64,000 nt of DNA from Diplosphaera chodatii. Taxonomy: Eukaryota > Chlorophyta > Trebouxiophyceae > Prasiolales > Stichococcaceae. Shown here one piece after another: positions 28,601 through 45,000 of this stretch (positions are counted from its first letter, which is position 1; the number at the start of each line of letters is the position of its first letter). The notes under the pieces were generated by a model. It saw only the letters and a program-made list of their open reading frames with translations. It made no database searches and had not been told where the DNA came from. The stretch is taken from the NCBI GenBank assembly GCA_032358165.1, contig JAALGY010000052.1, positions 744,001 to 808,000 on the forward strand. Direction: 5' to 3'. The position numbers and the translations under genes were made by a program.

Positions 28601-28923
28601 CGTCACGCGCCTGAGGTGCGCTCTCCTGGGAAGCTCGAAATCCCAAGGGACAACGATGTGTGCAATTTGCAGATGACTCTGGCAGATTGCGGAGGCACGC
28701 GGAGACGATCGCGCACTGTGATTGCACCAACCCGGGATCAGCAGCTGCAGGAGAGAATGGCCGCACGCCGCGGTCGTGTACTTCAAGACAAGAGTGCTCC
28801 AGTATGTGACAGTGATCCTTTCTATGCGGAAGGGCAGTGTGTCTGAGATGATAGGGCGGAGGTTGAAAGGCCGCCTGCCAATTAGGGTGCAGAGGCTGGT
28901 ATTGATACGAACAGCTGCACTGC
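28601..28923. other. Gap between SKP1 start and IGHMBP2-like stop
   Basis: About 320 bases lie upstream of SKP1 and downstream of the helicase, both on the minus strand. I see only UTR or promoter sequence. Confidence 0.5.
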
Positions 28924-31900
28924 TCAGGCAACATTCTCAAACTCTGCAACGCTGGAGTACTGCCCGTTGACTTCGAAGTACTCTACAAGCCGCTGCAGGA
29001 AGGAGTTCTTGCTCACAGTCTCCGTGTCACAGAAGATGGCGCAATGACGCCGAGCCCGCGTTACCGCCACATTCATGCGCCTGCACGCGGACCCGCGTGT
29101 ATTGTGTAGTTATATGGTGAAGACATCAGGTGCCGCACAGGTGAGAGGCGCCTGGAGCAACGGACACACCTGCTGTCTGAAAGGAAGCCCACGGTGCTGT
29201 TCCCATTGGACCGCACCATTGAGATGATGATTGCTTCCTTCTCACGCCCTGCAGGGCAAAACCCGGCATCTGTGCGCACTGTGCAACTGAAAGTCCAGCG
29301 CACACAGCTGGCTTCCTTAAAATCACTAGCGTCTCTGGGGGGAGAGTGCACTTGCCTTGGAAGCCATCGACTGAGCTGATCTCCAGACGCTCGAGCTGGG
29401 GGCGGGGCCGCAGCTCTCGCAGAAGCGTCACCTTTGCTGACACCAGCAGCACATCAGACTTACTGCTCAGCGTCCTGCCACTCCAAAAAGAGCGGTCAAT
29501 GCTGAGCAGGGTGGATATGCGCTTGACGCTGCCAACCTGAGCGTTATAGGGCGTGATGATGCCGATGTCTGCCGGGCTGACCCCAGAACTGATCAGCGCC
29601 TGGGCATGCGCAAGCACCGCCTGCGTCTCACGAGATTGTCAATCGGCAGCCGATTCGGCGGGCAGTGACATGCTCAATGTGCACCTGCATGCAGCCAGAG
29701 TGTTTGCATCTTCAGTATAGCCGCTAATCGAGCAGAGGTTGCCGCACACCTGCGCTTCGCCGGGGTTGCTGATGCTGTCACCGCCCTCCTCTGCCACCTC
29801 CTCCATGTCGCAGCCCGCTGTGTCCACCAGCAGCAGCACCGGATGCTCGTCCGCTGGTGGCTCCTGTACAGGTAATGCGTGGCAGCAGTTGGCCTTCACA
29901 CAAACAGGACAACTGCCTCTCCCTGCAGCAAGGTAGTCCATTCCGCAGCGGCATGCATGGCACAACAAGTCTCATACCACACCGGCAGAAAGCTCAATGT
30001 GTGCTCTGCCACGGAGCTGTGAGCCGTCAGACGCCCGCCGTAGAACTCGTCGGAGGACCAGCGCATGATGCGGGAGTTCATCCGGTACTGCACGGTCAGC
30101 ATTGCGCTGGCGCCGGGCTGCTGCTGCTGGATACGCTCAAATAGTGTTGCGCTCAGCCCCTGATGCACAGATTGCCCAGCAGAGAAGTCAGCAGTGTGGT
30201 CGACCAATTGCACTTGAGCTGCTGACTATCGATTTACAGTCAGAACGGAGCAGGCAACAGCAATGCACAGCTGCACCTCACGAGCAGCCTGCTCGCTGAT
30301 GATGGTGGGCGGCAGCTGCAGGTGGTCCCCCGCCAGCACCGCCCGCGGCGCACGCAGCAGCGCACCCCACGACGCCACTTCCAGCGCCTGCATCGGTGCT
30401 GCACCGTGAGTCGTGAGCATGACACGTGGCGTTGGCCGTGTGCTGGCAGTGCTGCCGCAGTCGCCTCTGCCTACGTTCAGTAAGCTGTCCGCAAAACCCG
30501 GGTGTCTGCCCTGGTGGCGGTGAAGGTGTCAATTGTGCAAGGGCAAGCAGCCGGCAGCGCCGCACCTGAGCAGCCTCGTCGATGTACACCACATCGAAAC
30601 AGCCGTTTTTGCCCTCCAGGTTGCGCCCGAGCGCCCCAGTCAGCGTTGCGCACACCACCTGCATCGTGATGCATCATGCGGTGGGCCAGTCCAAAAAGCA
30701 TTGGTGCGGAAGGAAGAACCAAAAGTGCATCCATGCACATGCTGGCATCTTCAGCATCGCTCAGCAGCAAGAGCAAGCTGTTCGCCTGCAAGCTGCACAA
30801 TGCGCCCAGGATTATTGTGGATTGGGAAAACAGTCCGGGAATTTAAGACAGAGATGGCGATAAACAACGAAGGATGTGGCAGAGAAATACACCTGCGCTG
30901 CGCGGATGACCTCGGTCACGGCGCGGTCCTGCCGCTTGCGCTCCTCCTTCTGCAGCTGCCGCAGCTCGGCGCGCAGGCTGCGCCGCTCCGAGTACTCCTG
31001 TCGACAGCAGCATGGCTGGGCTGATGTTGGCCATGTTCCTTGCCGGGTAGAAGTAGCTCACCAATGTCATGTCGTGCTTATAGTGACGTGTCAATGACAG
31101 GAGAAGCGAGGCTCGCCTTGCGCCCCAGCTTGGCCAGCTTCGAGTTGAGGCCCTTGATCTCCTTGCGGCAGTCCTTCGCCAGGGAGCTGTTGTCGGACTT
31201 CAGCACCGCGGCCTCAAGGCTGTTGTACAGCACCTGTGACAGTTCACGATGTTGACCATGAACTTGTAACACGTCGGCGCTGTGCACAGTTTATGGCATG
31301 GGCGTACGGAACAACTTCACATGCATCAGCAGGGATGCATCCAAGTGAAAGCACTTCCATGGTCGACATGCAGCTGACAGCACGCTGCAACTCGGCAGCG
31401 CCGTCACGTCTGGCACGGCCCACCTCGGGGAGCAGGCGGGCGGGATGGCCAAGGCGCAGGACGCGTGTCTTGGGCGCCTGCCGTGCCAGCCGCTCCACCA
31501 GGTTGTCTACCTGTGCAGCATGTGCCCATGCTGATCGTCGCATGCGCCATGGAGGCAGCGCACCCTTTACCCTTCAGGCTTTGCATGGCGGAATGCCTGG
31601 ACAGCTGGGACTGCTGGGTGCATAAGAAGCATGTGCATGGGAGGCGCGTGCCGCAATGTTGGAGGCTGCGCAGGCGAGGACTCGGTTGCCGCGCTTGACT
31701 TCCTGTAGCACAGCCTCCACCACCGCCGTGGTCTTGCCTGCGCAAAAGCTTCCAGCTGCATTAGAGGCTTTGTGACGCCGCGATACTCCAGCCGCAGATG
31801 CCAATCTGCACCCAGTTGCAGGTGAGGTGCCTTTGCCACGCTGCATGCGGACCTGTGCCGGGCGGTCCATGTATGAGCGCGATGTCCTGCGCTGCCAGTG

Positions 31901-33633
31901 CCAGGCTCACGGCTGCCCTCTGGCTGTCGTCCAAACCTAGGCAACTAGCATCATTGGTCAACCATGAGCCAGCATGGAGGACAGAGCACGACGCTGCTCG
32001 ATGCGGACTCAGTGCAATGGGGCAGTGAGGATCGCCCCCAAATCAGGTGCAGCGCAGTGACGCACCTGAGTTGAGCGGCTTCCAGGGCGGTGGCGACTGC
32101 TGAAATCGCGGTTGCCGACCCGAAAAGACCACCTCCGCCAGTGCTGCGCCTGGCTGCAGCTGGTTGCCGCCGCCGCCGCCGCCCAAAGCCCTAAGTGCAG
32201 CTTGCAGGCGCTGGTATGTCACCTGGATGAACACGGTCGAAAGCAGAACGCTCACAATTTCGGTCTTGTGTGACCATCACATCCTCTGCAGGTCGGTTTT
32301 TTGGGTCTGATGTGGGATGATCTAGGCTGAACGGTGTGGAGCTCTGCAGCTCTGAAACCAACTCACATCATTGGCAAGCTTTTCGAGGCGCAGCGGCTGC
32401 TCCAATCCGTCGTCCGGTGCCTCGTCCACAGCGATAATGACCGCGGTTTCCTGCAGCCTATACACCACGCCGCTGGCCACTACGGGACAGCCTGCGTCGC
32501 CCTTGGCGGGCCGCAGTGCCACCACATCATGCGGCGAGAAGCGATGTTGCGGCAGGGGCTGCAGGTCCTTCCCAGACGCCGCACCCTGGGCAGCAGGAAG
32601 CAACAGAGTGCACTGACCACCAACCACCTGGGACACTCTTGAGCGCAGCGGTGGTATCCACCCCTTTGGGGGTCAACAAGTTCAACTTCAACTTCAACTC
32701 CAATGTGAAGGCAAGGGCGCGTGCATAGAGGCTTCAACATGTGCTGCAGTGAATGTTACATGCAGACACTACATGAGCTGTACCTTGTTGCTGACGAGCG
32801 TCAGCAGCGTGCGGCCCAGGAGGCCGCCCTCGCTCTGGCTGCACCGCAGGTTCAGCAGCGCCTGGCCCCTCGCCTGGGCAGCCTGCGGCGACATCCTTGC
32901 CAGCGCATCGCCGGCCTGCACGCACCGCAGTGCAAGGTCAAGGCACTGAGCAGCCACGGCAAGATGAGACCAGGAAGCCGAAATCGAGCATCTCGCATTG
33001 CGGCTGTGTTGCCATGCCTGCTGAGGAACAGTACTGGCATTCTGATGGGGAAGGTACACAACAGCCCAACGGCACCTGCGCCATTTCGGCATCCCGCTCC
33101 ATGTCCAGCAGTGGCGCCATGCGGGCCACGAACTCGTCCAGCGTTGCTGCACGGGGCGTCTGCAGCAAGGTTCACCCGGTCCTGTACAACATGCTGAGGG
33201 CCTGCGCACTGGCAGGTGGTTGCCAGCACCAGTGTTGATAGCATGCAGCACCTGCTCTTGGCCCTTTGCATCCTTGGTGGCCGCCAGCCGTGACGGACGT
33301 GCAAACGCCGCCGCACCGTCCAGGCGCAGGTGCTCTGACATCGCAGCACATATCTGCTCGTCTGCTACCTCATCCCTGCCATTGGCGCTGCACACCTGTT
33401 CCATGCACCATCAGCGGACTTCCTCAGACAGATATGACCATGGAAACCTATCTACACGGCATTTTGTGAACATCATAGCTCACCTCGACCCTGCCTGCGT
33501 CGGGATCGCCGACACTGATGCGGCGCTGCACGCCATCGCCGGTGCTGCCGTGCGGCAGGCCATATTGATCGGCAATTTTGTGAAGTGCAGCTCGCTGCCG
33601 AGCAGTCAGGGTGGGTGGAAACAGCAGCTGCAT
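28924..33633 (-). CDS. IGHMBP2: IGHMBP2/SMUBP-2-like SF1B helicase with N-terminal R3H-like segment
   Basis: This is a UPF1-like 5'-3' RNA/DNA helicase encoded by about 17 exons. The first ATG of the leading exon (33633) gives [20 protein letters not shown] and [14 protein letters not shown], which resembles an R3H nucleic-acid-binding domain. Helical exons, a 1B-like barrel ([20 protein letters not shown]) and the core follow. Motif I is [10 protein letters not shown] joined to [13 protein letters not shown] across an intron; motif II is VVYIDEAAQ; motif III is [12 protein letters not shown]; then [33 protein letters not shown] with [12 protein letters not shown], and [18 protein letters not shown]. 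It ends [10 protein letters not shown] and TGA. In human IGHMBP2 the R3H domain follows the helicase, so the N-terminal position here is unusual. A further upstream exon cannot be excluded because CACAG precedes the ATG. Confidence 0.88.
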
Positions 33634-34116
33634 GCTGTGTGGGTTCCTCGTTGCAAGCGATGAGCTCTCAATCACTGTTGCCGCTGCGCGTCGCTGTCAA
33701 GCAGGCATGTGCAACGTGCCTACGGCAATGACGATGTTGTCACTGCTGATTGCGAGCAACTATATGTGCGAGACACCTCCTGCTACACATGTGTCACTTG
33801 GAATGTAGATGAGAACCGCTGTCTGAGCTTTGGGTGGCGACTGCCAGTGCACAGTGCAACCATGTGCATGTCTGCTCCTGTCTATCGGCAGGTAGCGGAT
33901 GTCATGCTGCAACGCGGCGCTTGTCACTTACAGCAACATCTGCAATGTACTTCTGACAAATGGTCGCACGCTGTGAAAATTTGTTGTGCAATGTGGGCTG
34001 TGACACCTGCTGATCTGCTGAGCAGTTTTGCTGCAGGGCTGCACAGACCATGATCCAGAAATGCCTGAAGAGTATCATGTACACAGATGTGCGCCCACTA
34101 CACGCTGCCGATAGTG
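33634..34116. other. Gap between helicase start and desulfhydrase stop
   Basis: This 483-base gap should hold the desulfhydrase 3' UTR and the helicase promoter. An unrecognised 5' exon of the helicase could be here; I found none with convincing splice sites. Confidence 0.4.
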
Positions 34117-35862
34117 TCAAAATTGATCTGGGAAGCGCTGTGCAAGGCCATGCAAGGCCAGGCTGCCGCCCGCGTGCAGCATGGCAATGTGGCGAGATCT
34201 GTCTATGGACGCCAGCTGCTCAGAGACTTCCCATGCTGCCAATGAATAGATTGGATCTAGAAGGATCCCGTGCTGCTTAGCAATACGTCCGCAATTCGCC
34301 ACCTCGCCAGCCAGCACATTGCCAAACCGTCGTGGCGAGGGGCGCTCAACCCACTTGAGCGGCAAGTCTGCGGCTGTCAGGCTGCCGCCATGCTCCTGCT
34401 GAAATGCTTGAATAAGATCGGCGGCCTGACCCTCGTAGTATTCTCGATCGCCGGCCAGCATCACACCTGTGTTTGGTGCTCACTGCAGGCTTTGGTGTGT
34501 GCAGGGTTTGGTGTGGTGACAGCTACCGTCAACCCGTTTCACCTGACAATAGCCAAAGCAGCACCTGTGATGCGCCACTGCAGGCCACACAGAGCCACGC
34601 CCAGAGCCATGCCTGCAGCAGGCAGCAGCCTCCTTTCAGCAACCCCTGCCGCAAGCCATGGGCTTTGAAACGACACCTGCATCAACATGAGCGGTAGTAT
34701 CCCTATAGCAGGCACTGCAGACGCCTGACAGCGCCAGCAAGAATGCCGCACCTATGGCGGATGTTCCTGTTCCGCTGTCAACCACGATGGTCCAACTTCC
34801 AGACCCAAACACATCACCGGTTACCAGACACTGCACCAGGCGGATCAGGCCTGGCAGCGAATGATGTGAAGCTGCGCCCTCTGGTATGACGTGCACCTGT
34901 AGCGGCCAGCAAGCAGAACCTCTCCAGATCTGCAGGTGGTCTGCCCTCACCTACTTTCTGATGCTCACAGTGTGCCAGCCACAAAGCTACTCACATTGGG
35001 CTCAGAAGAAGGCAGGCTGCCTGTGATGCGCGCCACATGAGTAGCGAACATGGCCTCGCGGTCTGCATACTCTGAGCGCCTGATGTATGTGACGTCACCC
35101 ATCATGCTGCTGATCAGGTGGTGCCCAGTTGGCACAGCAGGCCTCTCGCCTCGCACCTGCAATTACAATGCTGATCTGCTGACCTGCCCTGTGCCCAGGT
35201 GCGATCCCCAGAACAAGGGATGTTAATGTGCGATTGACGGCCCCACCAGTAAGTGTGCACGCATGCCATGCTCAGCTGCCAGCGCTGCTACTGCCGCTGT
35301 GTGCGCACTCTGCAGGCCTCCGCATGTGACCTGCAGCCCTGCAGCTGCTTCAGGTGAGAGCTATGCAACACAAGTATAAGTGGCTTGGTCCCTCACATGA
35401 CTGCTTTGCACACATGGTGAACGACCAGCTCACAATGTCTGTCACGCCGCTCTGCAGCAGTTCTGGCCACAGCGCATCAAATTTCCGCATCTTGCTGCCC
35501 GCGATGGGATGCAGCAAATCGTCCCTGATGACACTGAAGCTCGCGAATCTTGAAGGAGGCAATGAGATGCGTGTGACCTGCACAACGTATGGTCAAACAG
35601 TACGGTGATGTACCATGTCGCAGGTTGCATGGCATTAGTGCCGTGTGCTGAGATATATGCCGCGCCCGGCAGTCACCTGAGGTCTTGGCCGCTGCAGCAG
35701 CCAATTTGGCGAGTAATGGAGCTCCGTAGCATCACGTATCCCTTCATGTTGGGTTCTCGGGGAGGACGCGGTGCTGCAGTGCATTGTAGACCTACATCGC
35801 TTGAGGTGCGCCCGGCACGGCAACTGCCATTGCAATGACTGCCGCAGCATCGATGCAATCAT
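34117..35862 (-). CDS. D-cysteine desulfhydrase / ACC-deaminase family PLP enzyme
   Basis: This fold-type II PLP enzyme most likely converts D-cysteine to pyruvate, H2S and ammonia, the activity of plant family members. Exons in order: an N-terminal part with LHYSPNWLLQRPRP; FSVIRDDLLHPIAGSKMRKF, in which the Lys of GSKMRKF is the expected PLP lysine; CGGLQSAHTAAVAALAAEHG, the cofactor- and substrate-binding loop; GHHLISSMMGDVTYIRRSEY; VVDSGTGTSAIGAAFLLAL, the PLP phosphate-binding glycine loop; and WVERPSPRRFGNVLAGEV to ILLDPIYSLAAWE, ending GGSLALHGLAQRFPDQF. All catalytic landmarks are intact. The start is uncertain between ATG 35862 and 35850 or further upstream; the basic, Ser-rich N terminus could be an organelle presequence. 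True ACC deaminase activity is less likely. Confidence 0.88.
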
Positions 35863-36318
35863 GCCAATGTGTCCATGACTCCAGCTGCACAGTCGCATGC
35901 GCCATGCAGACTGACGAACGATACCCCAGATACAAAGCGAGCAACGCACAAGTGTCGATCATGACGATGTCGATGCCTTGTAGAGGATGCAGTAGGTGCG
36001 GGCAGGACGTTACCTCCTCAGGCGCTTTATTCTATGATTCACCGGCGGATCGATTGCACAGCAGATGACCACGTCTGCAGATGTGTCGTCGCTGCTTTGA
36101 GCACAATCTGGACCCTGTGTTTGGGTGCCGCCATCACCAGATCACTGCGCGCGACGTGCTCTGATCACAGCTTCATAATGGTCAGCTCACACAACAGTAG
36201 CCTTTCAAGCAATGAATCATATGATCTGATTTCTTCAGAAGGTGTGAGATACCTCATCGGTAGACAGCATGGATAAGCAACATGACTTGATGTGTGCGTA
36301 CAGGCGGGTGGTGCAGAC
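35863..36318. promoter_or_regulatory. Divergent promoter region, desulfhydrase / KDSA
   Basis: About 450 bases lie between two divergent start codons. It is AT-richer than the flanking exons. No repeat or exon is evident. Confidence 0.45.
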
Positions 36319-38595
<2,277 letters not shown>

Positions 38596-39047
38596 GGGCA
38601 TCCACGGGTGTCAGCCAGGCCCACAGCGCAGACCCTCGTGATACTTCAGATGATTAAGCTGCTTGCGGTCGGAGGAAACAGAGCCTCAGCAGTGTGATGA
38701 GCATGAAATCCAGAAACACCCATAGCTACGTCAAAGCAATGTGACTGGTCTGGTACTGTTACAGAATAGCAATGCACAAGCGAGCTGCGGCCCGAACATT
38801 GTGGTGCTGGCACAACAAGTCTTTGTTGTCCCCCAATGACAATGCAGTACGTCAAGTACTAACTTCAATCGTCAGAGCAACTCATCTGCCCTCATGTATA
38901 GTACCAGCGGTTCACGAGGTAACAGGCCTTAACGCGTGGCATCCTGCACCACCAGTCCAAGTGTCGCGACGTCACAGTGCCTCAGACCCCTTCTACTGGA
39001 CTGCAGCAGTGCGGAAAAGTATAGTTGGTTCATCAGCAGCGCCAGGA
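38596..39047. other. Gap between convergent KDSA and kinesin-12
   Basis: About 450 bases hold the two 3' UTRs. I see no exon or repeat. Confidence 0.5.
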
Positions 39048-42000
39048 TCAGCTGCTGGAAGTGGGGTTAGCCTCGTCGGCTCCGGCCTTCGGCTTGTCAT
39101 CCGCCATGAGCCAGGCGAGGTGCTGCGGCAGGCCGCTGCTGCCCCGCTGGCTGTCGACGCTGCTCTCAGACTCACGCCGCGAGCTGGGCCGCTGGTTGCC
39201 TGCAGCATGTGCACGCTTGCAGGTCAAAGACGTGCCACCCGTCGGAGCTGCACTGCACCGTTACAAGATGTACACCAGGCCCAGTCGCTGGCAGGGCCAG
39301 CGCACTTCAGGCAGGCAGGGTTTGCACATGGCTGTTGTGCCCGACCAGCAACCAGTGAGCTCACCGTTTTTCCGCAGGAAGTCCAGCACGGCGGGGTTGC
39401 CTGGGGGCTGAGGCGGGCACCACTCGTTGGGTTCAGCCGAGTGGCCATTCTGATTGCTGGTGCCGATGGCGTACGACTGCTTGGGTGGCGAACCGTTTGC
39501 AGCTGAGGAGGAAAGTACAGACTGGTGATGCGCTAACCAGATTGTGCATTGCCAAAGGCTAATGGGTTGATGGGCTTGGCAAGGCAATTATTGAGTGTTT
39601 GTCGCACCCGGATGTTCGCTATCTGTGTAGCGCAGCACAGGCACAAAACCATTCGCCGGCGCCGTTGATGAGCTGATCTCGCCGTTGTGGGGGTTGCTGA
39701 ACCCGTCGTAGGCTGATGGTGACGGCCTGCGGTGAGTGCAGGGGAGTAGGGACCATCAGCATGCGAGGTAGCACAGGTGCAGGTTGCCACTGTGGGATGG
39801 CCGTGTATTGCTGAGTGTAGCCTGCTGGAATGTTCTTCTACACTGGCTGCTGATATGCTCTGAGCTGACACTTGCCGAGTCAGTGCAGCAGCAGCTGCTG
39901 TCTGTGGGTCACGTTGTACAGCAGAACGACGTGCTGCAGTGTCATTGCGTCCACATGTTCTACCGAAACGTCAAGTACTGCCGGGGACTGCTCACCCTTG
40001 GGGCGGCGGGCTGCCCGGCGTGCGCGGCTGCTGCACAGCGCCCAGCTCGCCTGACGATGATCGCATGCGCTGGCGCTCAGCCATTGCCGCCTGCATGACA
40101 TGTGCACTTCCTGAAAGGGAGCGTACTGCAGAGGGACCTGCAGTACCCCACTGTGAGCATCTAGGCACTCGACTGTGAAAGCCTGGGCTGTGTCATCCTG
40201 TTTGCTAAAGCACTTTCTAGATCACATGGCCCACACCCGCTTTGCAGCCATCAGCAGCTTGTAAAAGGGTGGGCACGAACCTGCAATGCAGCTGCCTGCG
40301 CGGCACGCGCACGCTTCTCCTCCGCAGCCGAGCGCGCTGCAGCAGTGCGCGCCACCTCAGCCTCAGCCTGCACACGAGAGAGGACGGCCTCAAGGAACTG
40401 ACATAACACCGGCTCAAGCGTCTCTTATGGTGCAGGGGACCTCAGCGACTGTGCACAGTGCGAGGCCGCCGCACTGTGCTATGAACGCTCCAGCCGTGAC
40501 AGTCAGGACTGCCACAGCTTTGATCCGTGCTGACCTGCAGGGACGCTGCGCGCTCCCGGAGCATGGCAAGCTCGCCGGTGGCTGCGTCAGCGGCGCGCCT
40601 CGCCTCCTCCGCCTCTGCCGCCTTCGCCGCCAGCTCTGCCCTCAGGCTGCCCGTGTCGGCGTCCGTCCTGTCCATCAATGGCACAAAGCCGCCTGAGCGA
40701 GCCCACTTCCTGCTGCTGAGGGTGCGGATCGGCTTCCGTCACACTTTAAACTAGTGCTGCTGCCAGCTCCCTCCTGCCGATGCTGTGCACCGGAGGGTGA
40801 CACGACCGCTAGAAGCTGTGCACGCTTCGAGTTGACACAAGAATATTTGGCATTTACCCGCCAGCAACACTTGTGTGTTTCGGCCAGACAGCGGCAGACA
40901 GCAGGATGCACAGAGACGGTCAAGTGGAAATGAGGCTCGTTGCCAGCACCTGGACCGAGTGCGTGCGGCAATGCCCGCGGCCATGGTCTGCTGCAGCGCG
41001 CGGTCGAGATCTGCCTGCAGCGCCGCGGACCGGATCCTGCTCGATGGCACAGAGGCTGATGATCGCAGAGCAGCCAGGCTGCTACAGCAAAGCTGGATCG
41101 ACAAGTGCAATGCGTAGCATCAGCAAAAATGCACAGATCACTTGCGGTGCCAGGCGCACCAGGTTGCAAAGCGCATGCGAGCATCGGCAACGGTGCCAGC
41201 GGCTGCTATCACTGGTCAACCGTGTGAGTTATTCGGATGATAAGAAGCACACCTGGCCTCGTCCAGCTGCTGCTGCAGCAGCGCCTCCTGCGAGCCGGCC
41301 GGGGCAATGCTGCTGCCTTCGTGGGGCTGCGCTGCTGCAGACTTTGCAGCAGCCAACTCTGCCTTGAGGCTCGCCAGCTCGCCGTGCAACCTGCAGGCAT
41401 ACGCGCACCGAGCTTTCCATCGTGCATCAACCCAATACCAGCTTGAGCAGCGACAAGTCCAGTTTCCAGAGCGGCCATCAACGTGCGTGGTGTGTACCTC
41501 TGGGAATCGTCTGCAGAGTCTTTGGCGCCGCCAACGACCGTGCCGCCACCAGCAGCTCGCGCCTCCTGCAGGCCGGCGGTGTGGCGCCGCAGCTCGGCGT
41601 TCTCGGCCATGAGCGAGGCGTTCAGCGCCTCCGCAGCCCGCGCCGCCGTCTGATCCGCCGTCCTCGCAGCGTTGGCGGCCTGCATCAGGCCACAGGCAGC
41701 AACGATGTAGCGGCGCTTGCATCGTCAGAAGGCTGTGCTGCAAGATGACAATCAGGCAACATGAACGGCACACGTTGCAAGCGTGGTTTCATGCTGGTCT
41801 ATGCCTTGCAGGCCAAGCAGCAGCCAGACTGCGGGTGGTTGCTCTCCACATGTAACTAATGCCACTCAGCAGTGCAGAAGCATATAGCAGATGTGCATCT
41901 GCATATAAGGTGATCAGAAGGCAGTGCGCCACATCGCACAGGCAAGGTGGGGCGCTGCAAGGTGCGGATCGCGCACCGACAGCCGTGCGTTCTCGGCGCG

Positions 42001-45000
42001 CAGCTGCTCCACCTCTGCGTTGAGGCGGCGGGACACCGCCTCCAGCTGCGATGCACGGGGGCTGGCACCCGGGTCGTCGCTGCCCGCCGCCCTGTGCACG
42101 AAGCCCCTGCCCGGCCGCGCCATCTGCGCCCTGCAGTCAGCTCAAACAGTAGCGTAACGCTCGAAGGTCGTAGTTTGCCAGCTTGCAGCGCTGCATACCC
42201 AGCCAGATATCTTTGCAGTGCTGACAGTGACAGGACCTTCCGGTCTGTGGACACAGCTTGGCGGTACATGCTCACTCTAGGGCAGCCAGCTGGGTCTGCA
42301 GCTGCGACTTCTCGGTCGCCAGTGCGTCGCGTGCCTTGGTCGCTGCCTCCAGTGCCACCTGCCCAACAGTCCAACGACTCAGGAGGCGAGCAAGGCTGTG
42401 GCTAATGGTAGTGTCGAGGGTCACACCAGGATCGGAGCATGGTCAGACACTTGCACAGTCGTTTCAGGGGACTATAGCACGAACCTGGGCCTCCTTCGTT
42501 GCGGTCTCCTCCTCCCACAGCCGCGTGCGCAGCGCCGCCACCTCCGATGCATCTATGCCCTGCACAGCACGACAGCAGAGGACCCTTCAGCCAGCAGCAA
42601 CGATGGGAGCACGTCACCTGTCGCAGGCGGTACAGCAGATGAGGCGCGCAGAGGGTGTCTGCACCTTGTCTGCAGCAGCCGCCATGGCGTTCTCGAGTTG
42701 CAGCGCGCCGTCGTGAGCGGCCCGCAGCGCTGCAGCCTCAATCTCCTTGACCTGCAGGGTTGGCCACCAGTCAAGCAGACATATGGAGGGTCAAAGCAGC
42801 CATGCCTTGGACAGCCATGTTCTGGGCAGGTCGGTGCTGGCTCATGAGGACACATGACCCCAAGCTGTTGGACCTTATGACGAGCGTCAGCAGCAAGCGA
42901 TACCACGCCATTGCAGGATGCCTGCAAGCGCTCACCTGCGGGGCGGCGTTCAGCCGGTCGACGGTGTCCTGCAGCCGCAGCACCTCCTTCCGCAGGCCGT
43001 CCACGTCGCCGAGCAGTGCCTCCCGCTCGTTGCGATTGATGTACTCCTGACACCGCGCCAGCTCGGCTGACAGCTGCACATTCTCGGCTGCACGTCCAAC
43101 CGCAGCAGGTCAGTCCGTGGCCACACATCACAGCCTGTCCCTTCTCGCATGACATCATGATGTTGCTCGACAGGCCTGAATGCACAGGACCGCTGTGCAG
43201 AGGCTCGCTGATATACATCAAAACAGCCAGGACCTGAAACACCACACCAAGTGGACGAGGAAGACTACCCGAGGCAAAACAGCAGAAGGGACCCTCGGCA
43301 CCGGGGCCCTGCAGTCCTGGGGGGCTGACCTGCGTGGCGCTTGACCTCGGGGTTGTGCTCCATGCGCGCCCGCAGGATGCGCGCCTCCTCCTTGAGCTCC
43401 ACGATGATGGCCTCCTTCTCCCCGGACGCAAAGCTGAACTCCTCTGCATCGTTCACCGACTTCTGCGGTGCGCCAAATTGGAAACCATTCAATGCATCAG
43501 CGGCTCTGCTGTGCCCGGTTGAAGTGTGTGTCCTGGTGTAGACGCCAGCCATACCCATGATGATGCGTGTGGTTCATTGACGCGGCTGGTATGGTGTCAA
43601 ACTCACCTCCAGCCGCGTGATCAGGCCCTCCTTCAGCTTGATCACCATCCTCAGCCGCTGCAGATCTGCGTCCCGCTCTTGCAGCAGGCCCTGCATTCCA
43701 GCAAGGATGCAAGTCAGGCACTAAGGACACATGGTTGTGTGTGCTAGCGGGCAGCCATTGCCGCATGTCATCAGCTGGTGGATGTGGTGCCTTTCCTGAG
43801 TGCGCACACACCTGCAGGGTGTCGATCTCCTTCTGCAGGCGGCGGCACTCCTTCTGGTTGTTGTCCTCCCGCCGCAGCGCCCCCGTGAGCGCTGCCATGG
43901 TCGTTGCATTGTCCTGAGCACAGCAGCAGTTGTGTCATGAGCACTGTCGGTGGTTGGAGCACGGTGTGCCAATCGTCTCAACTGTCAGCATGACCACTGG
44001 CCTCGCCTGCCATGGGGACGGCCCGCCAGACTGCGGCGTCTGCAGACGCGAGGGGCCACTGGGTGTGCTGGCTGGCGAGCGCAGGCGGCCAAAGCCACCC
44101 TGGGGCGAGCCCAGGTCCCCGTTCGCGGCGGCCTGCTGCCACATGTGCACCTCCGCCTTGAGCCTGCGGATCTCCTGCCGCAGCTGCACTGCGTCGCCCC
44201 GCGTGTCCTCATTGCGGTATACCTGTTTTGGCAAGTGTCGAAAGTGGGATCAGTGGTGCTGCACCCTTGATACGACACTGCGGCCGGCATAACTGCTATG
44301 TTCAGAGCACCAGCTGCTTGTCAATGTGACACTTGAAGGGTGAAGTTGACCGACCGTGTTGCGGATGGCCTTGACGCGCTGTGCAAAGCGCAGCGTGCTG
44401 AGCGTGTCTGCCATGTTGGTCATTGCCGGGCTGACGTTGGCAATCATGACCGTCTTGGCATTGCCACCAAGTGACTCCTGTTCAACAGCATCCAACATGT
44501 TCAAGCCCATGTACGAACTCTGTGTTCTGTTGATACTCACAGTCAAGCCAGAATTGAAGTTTTTCCAGCGACATGGAGAAATGTTCAAATTTTAACTTGT
44601 GGCGCAACACCGCACCGACTGCAGCGTCAATCAAGGCGCACCTGGAGCAAGAAGGTGAGGCGGGAGTTGCGGTAGGGCACATGCTGCCGGCGGCCGTGCT
44701 GCACGTCCACCAGGCTCATGATGACCTGGCCCAGCACTGTCAGCGAGACATTGATGCCAGACGCCTCCTTGAGCCGGTCACCCGTCGCGCCTGACTGCCG
44801 CTGCCGCTCGCTGCCTGCGCACGTTGATTTGTAGTTGAAACTCACGTTTGGGTCTGGGTACGATTATGCTAGGAGTACACTACCCAAGCGCCATGTGTTG
44901 ACGGTCCAACATGCACGCCGACTCAAGATAATGGCCGACCAGACGACTTGTCTTCAGGGATCAGCCCTGCTGCATCCAGTCACGTGCCTGCCAGGTCGAC

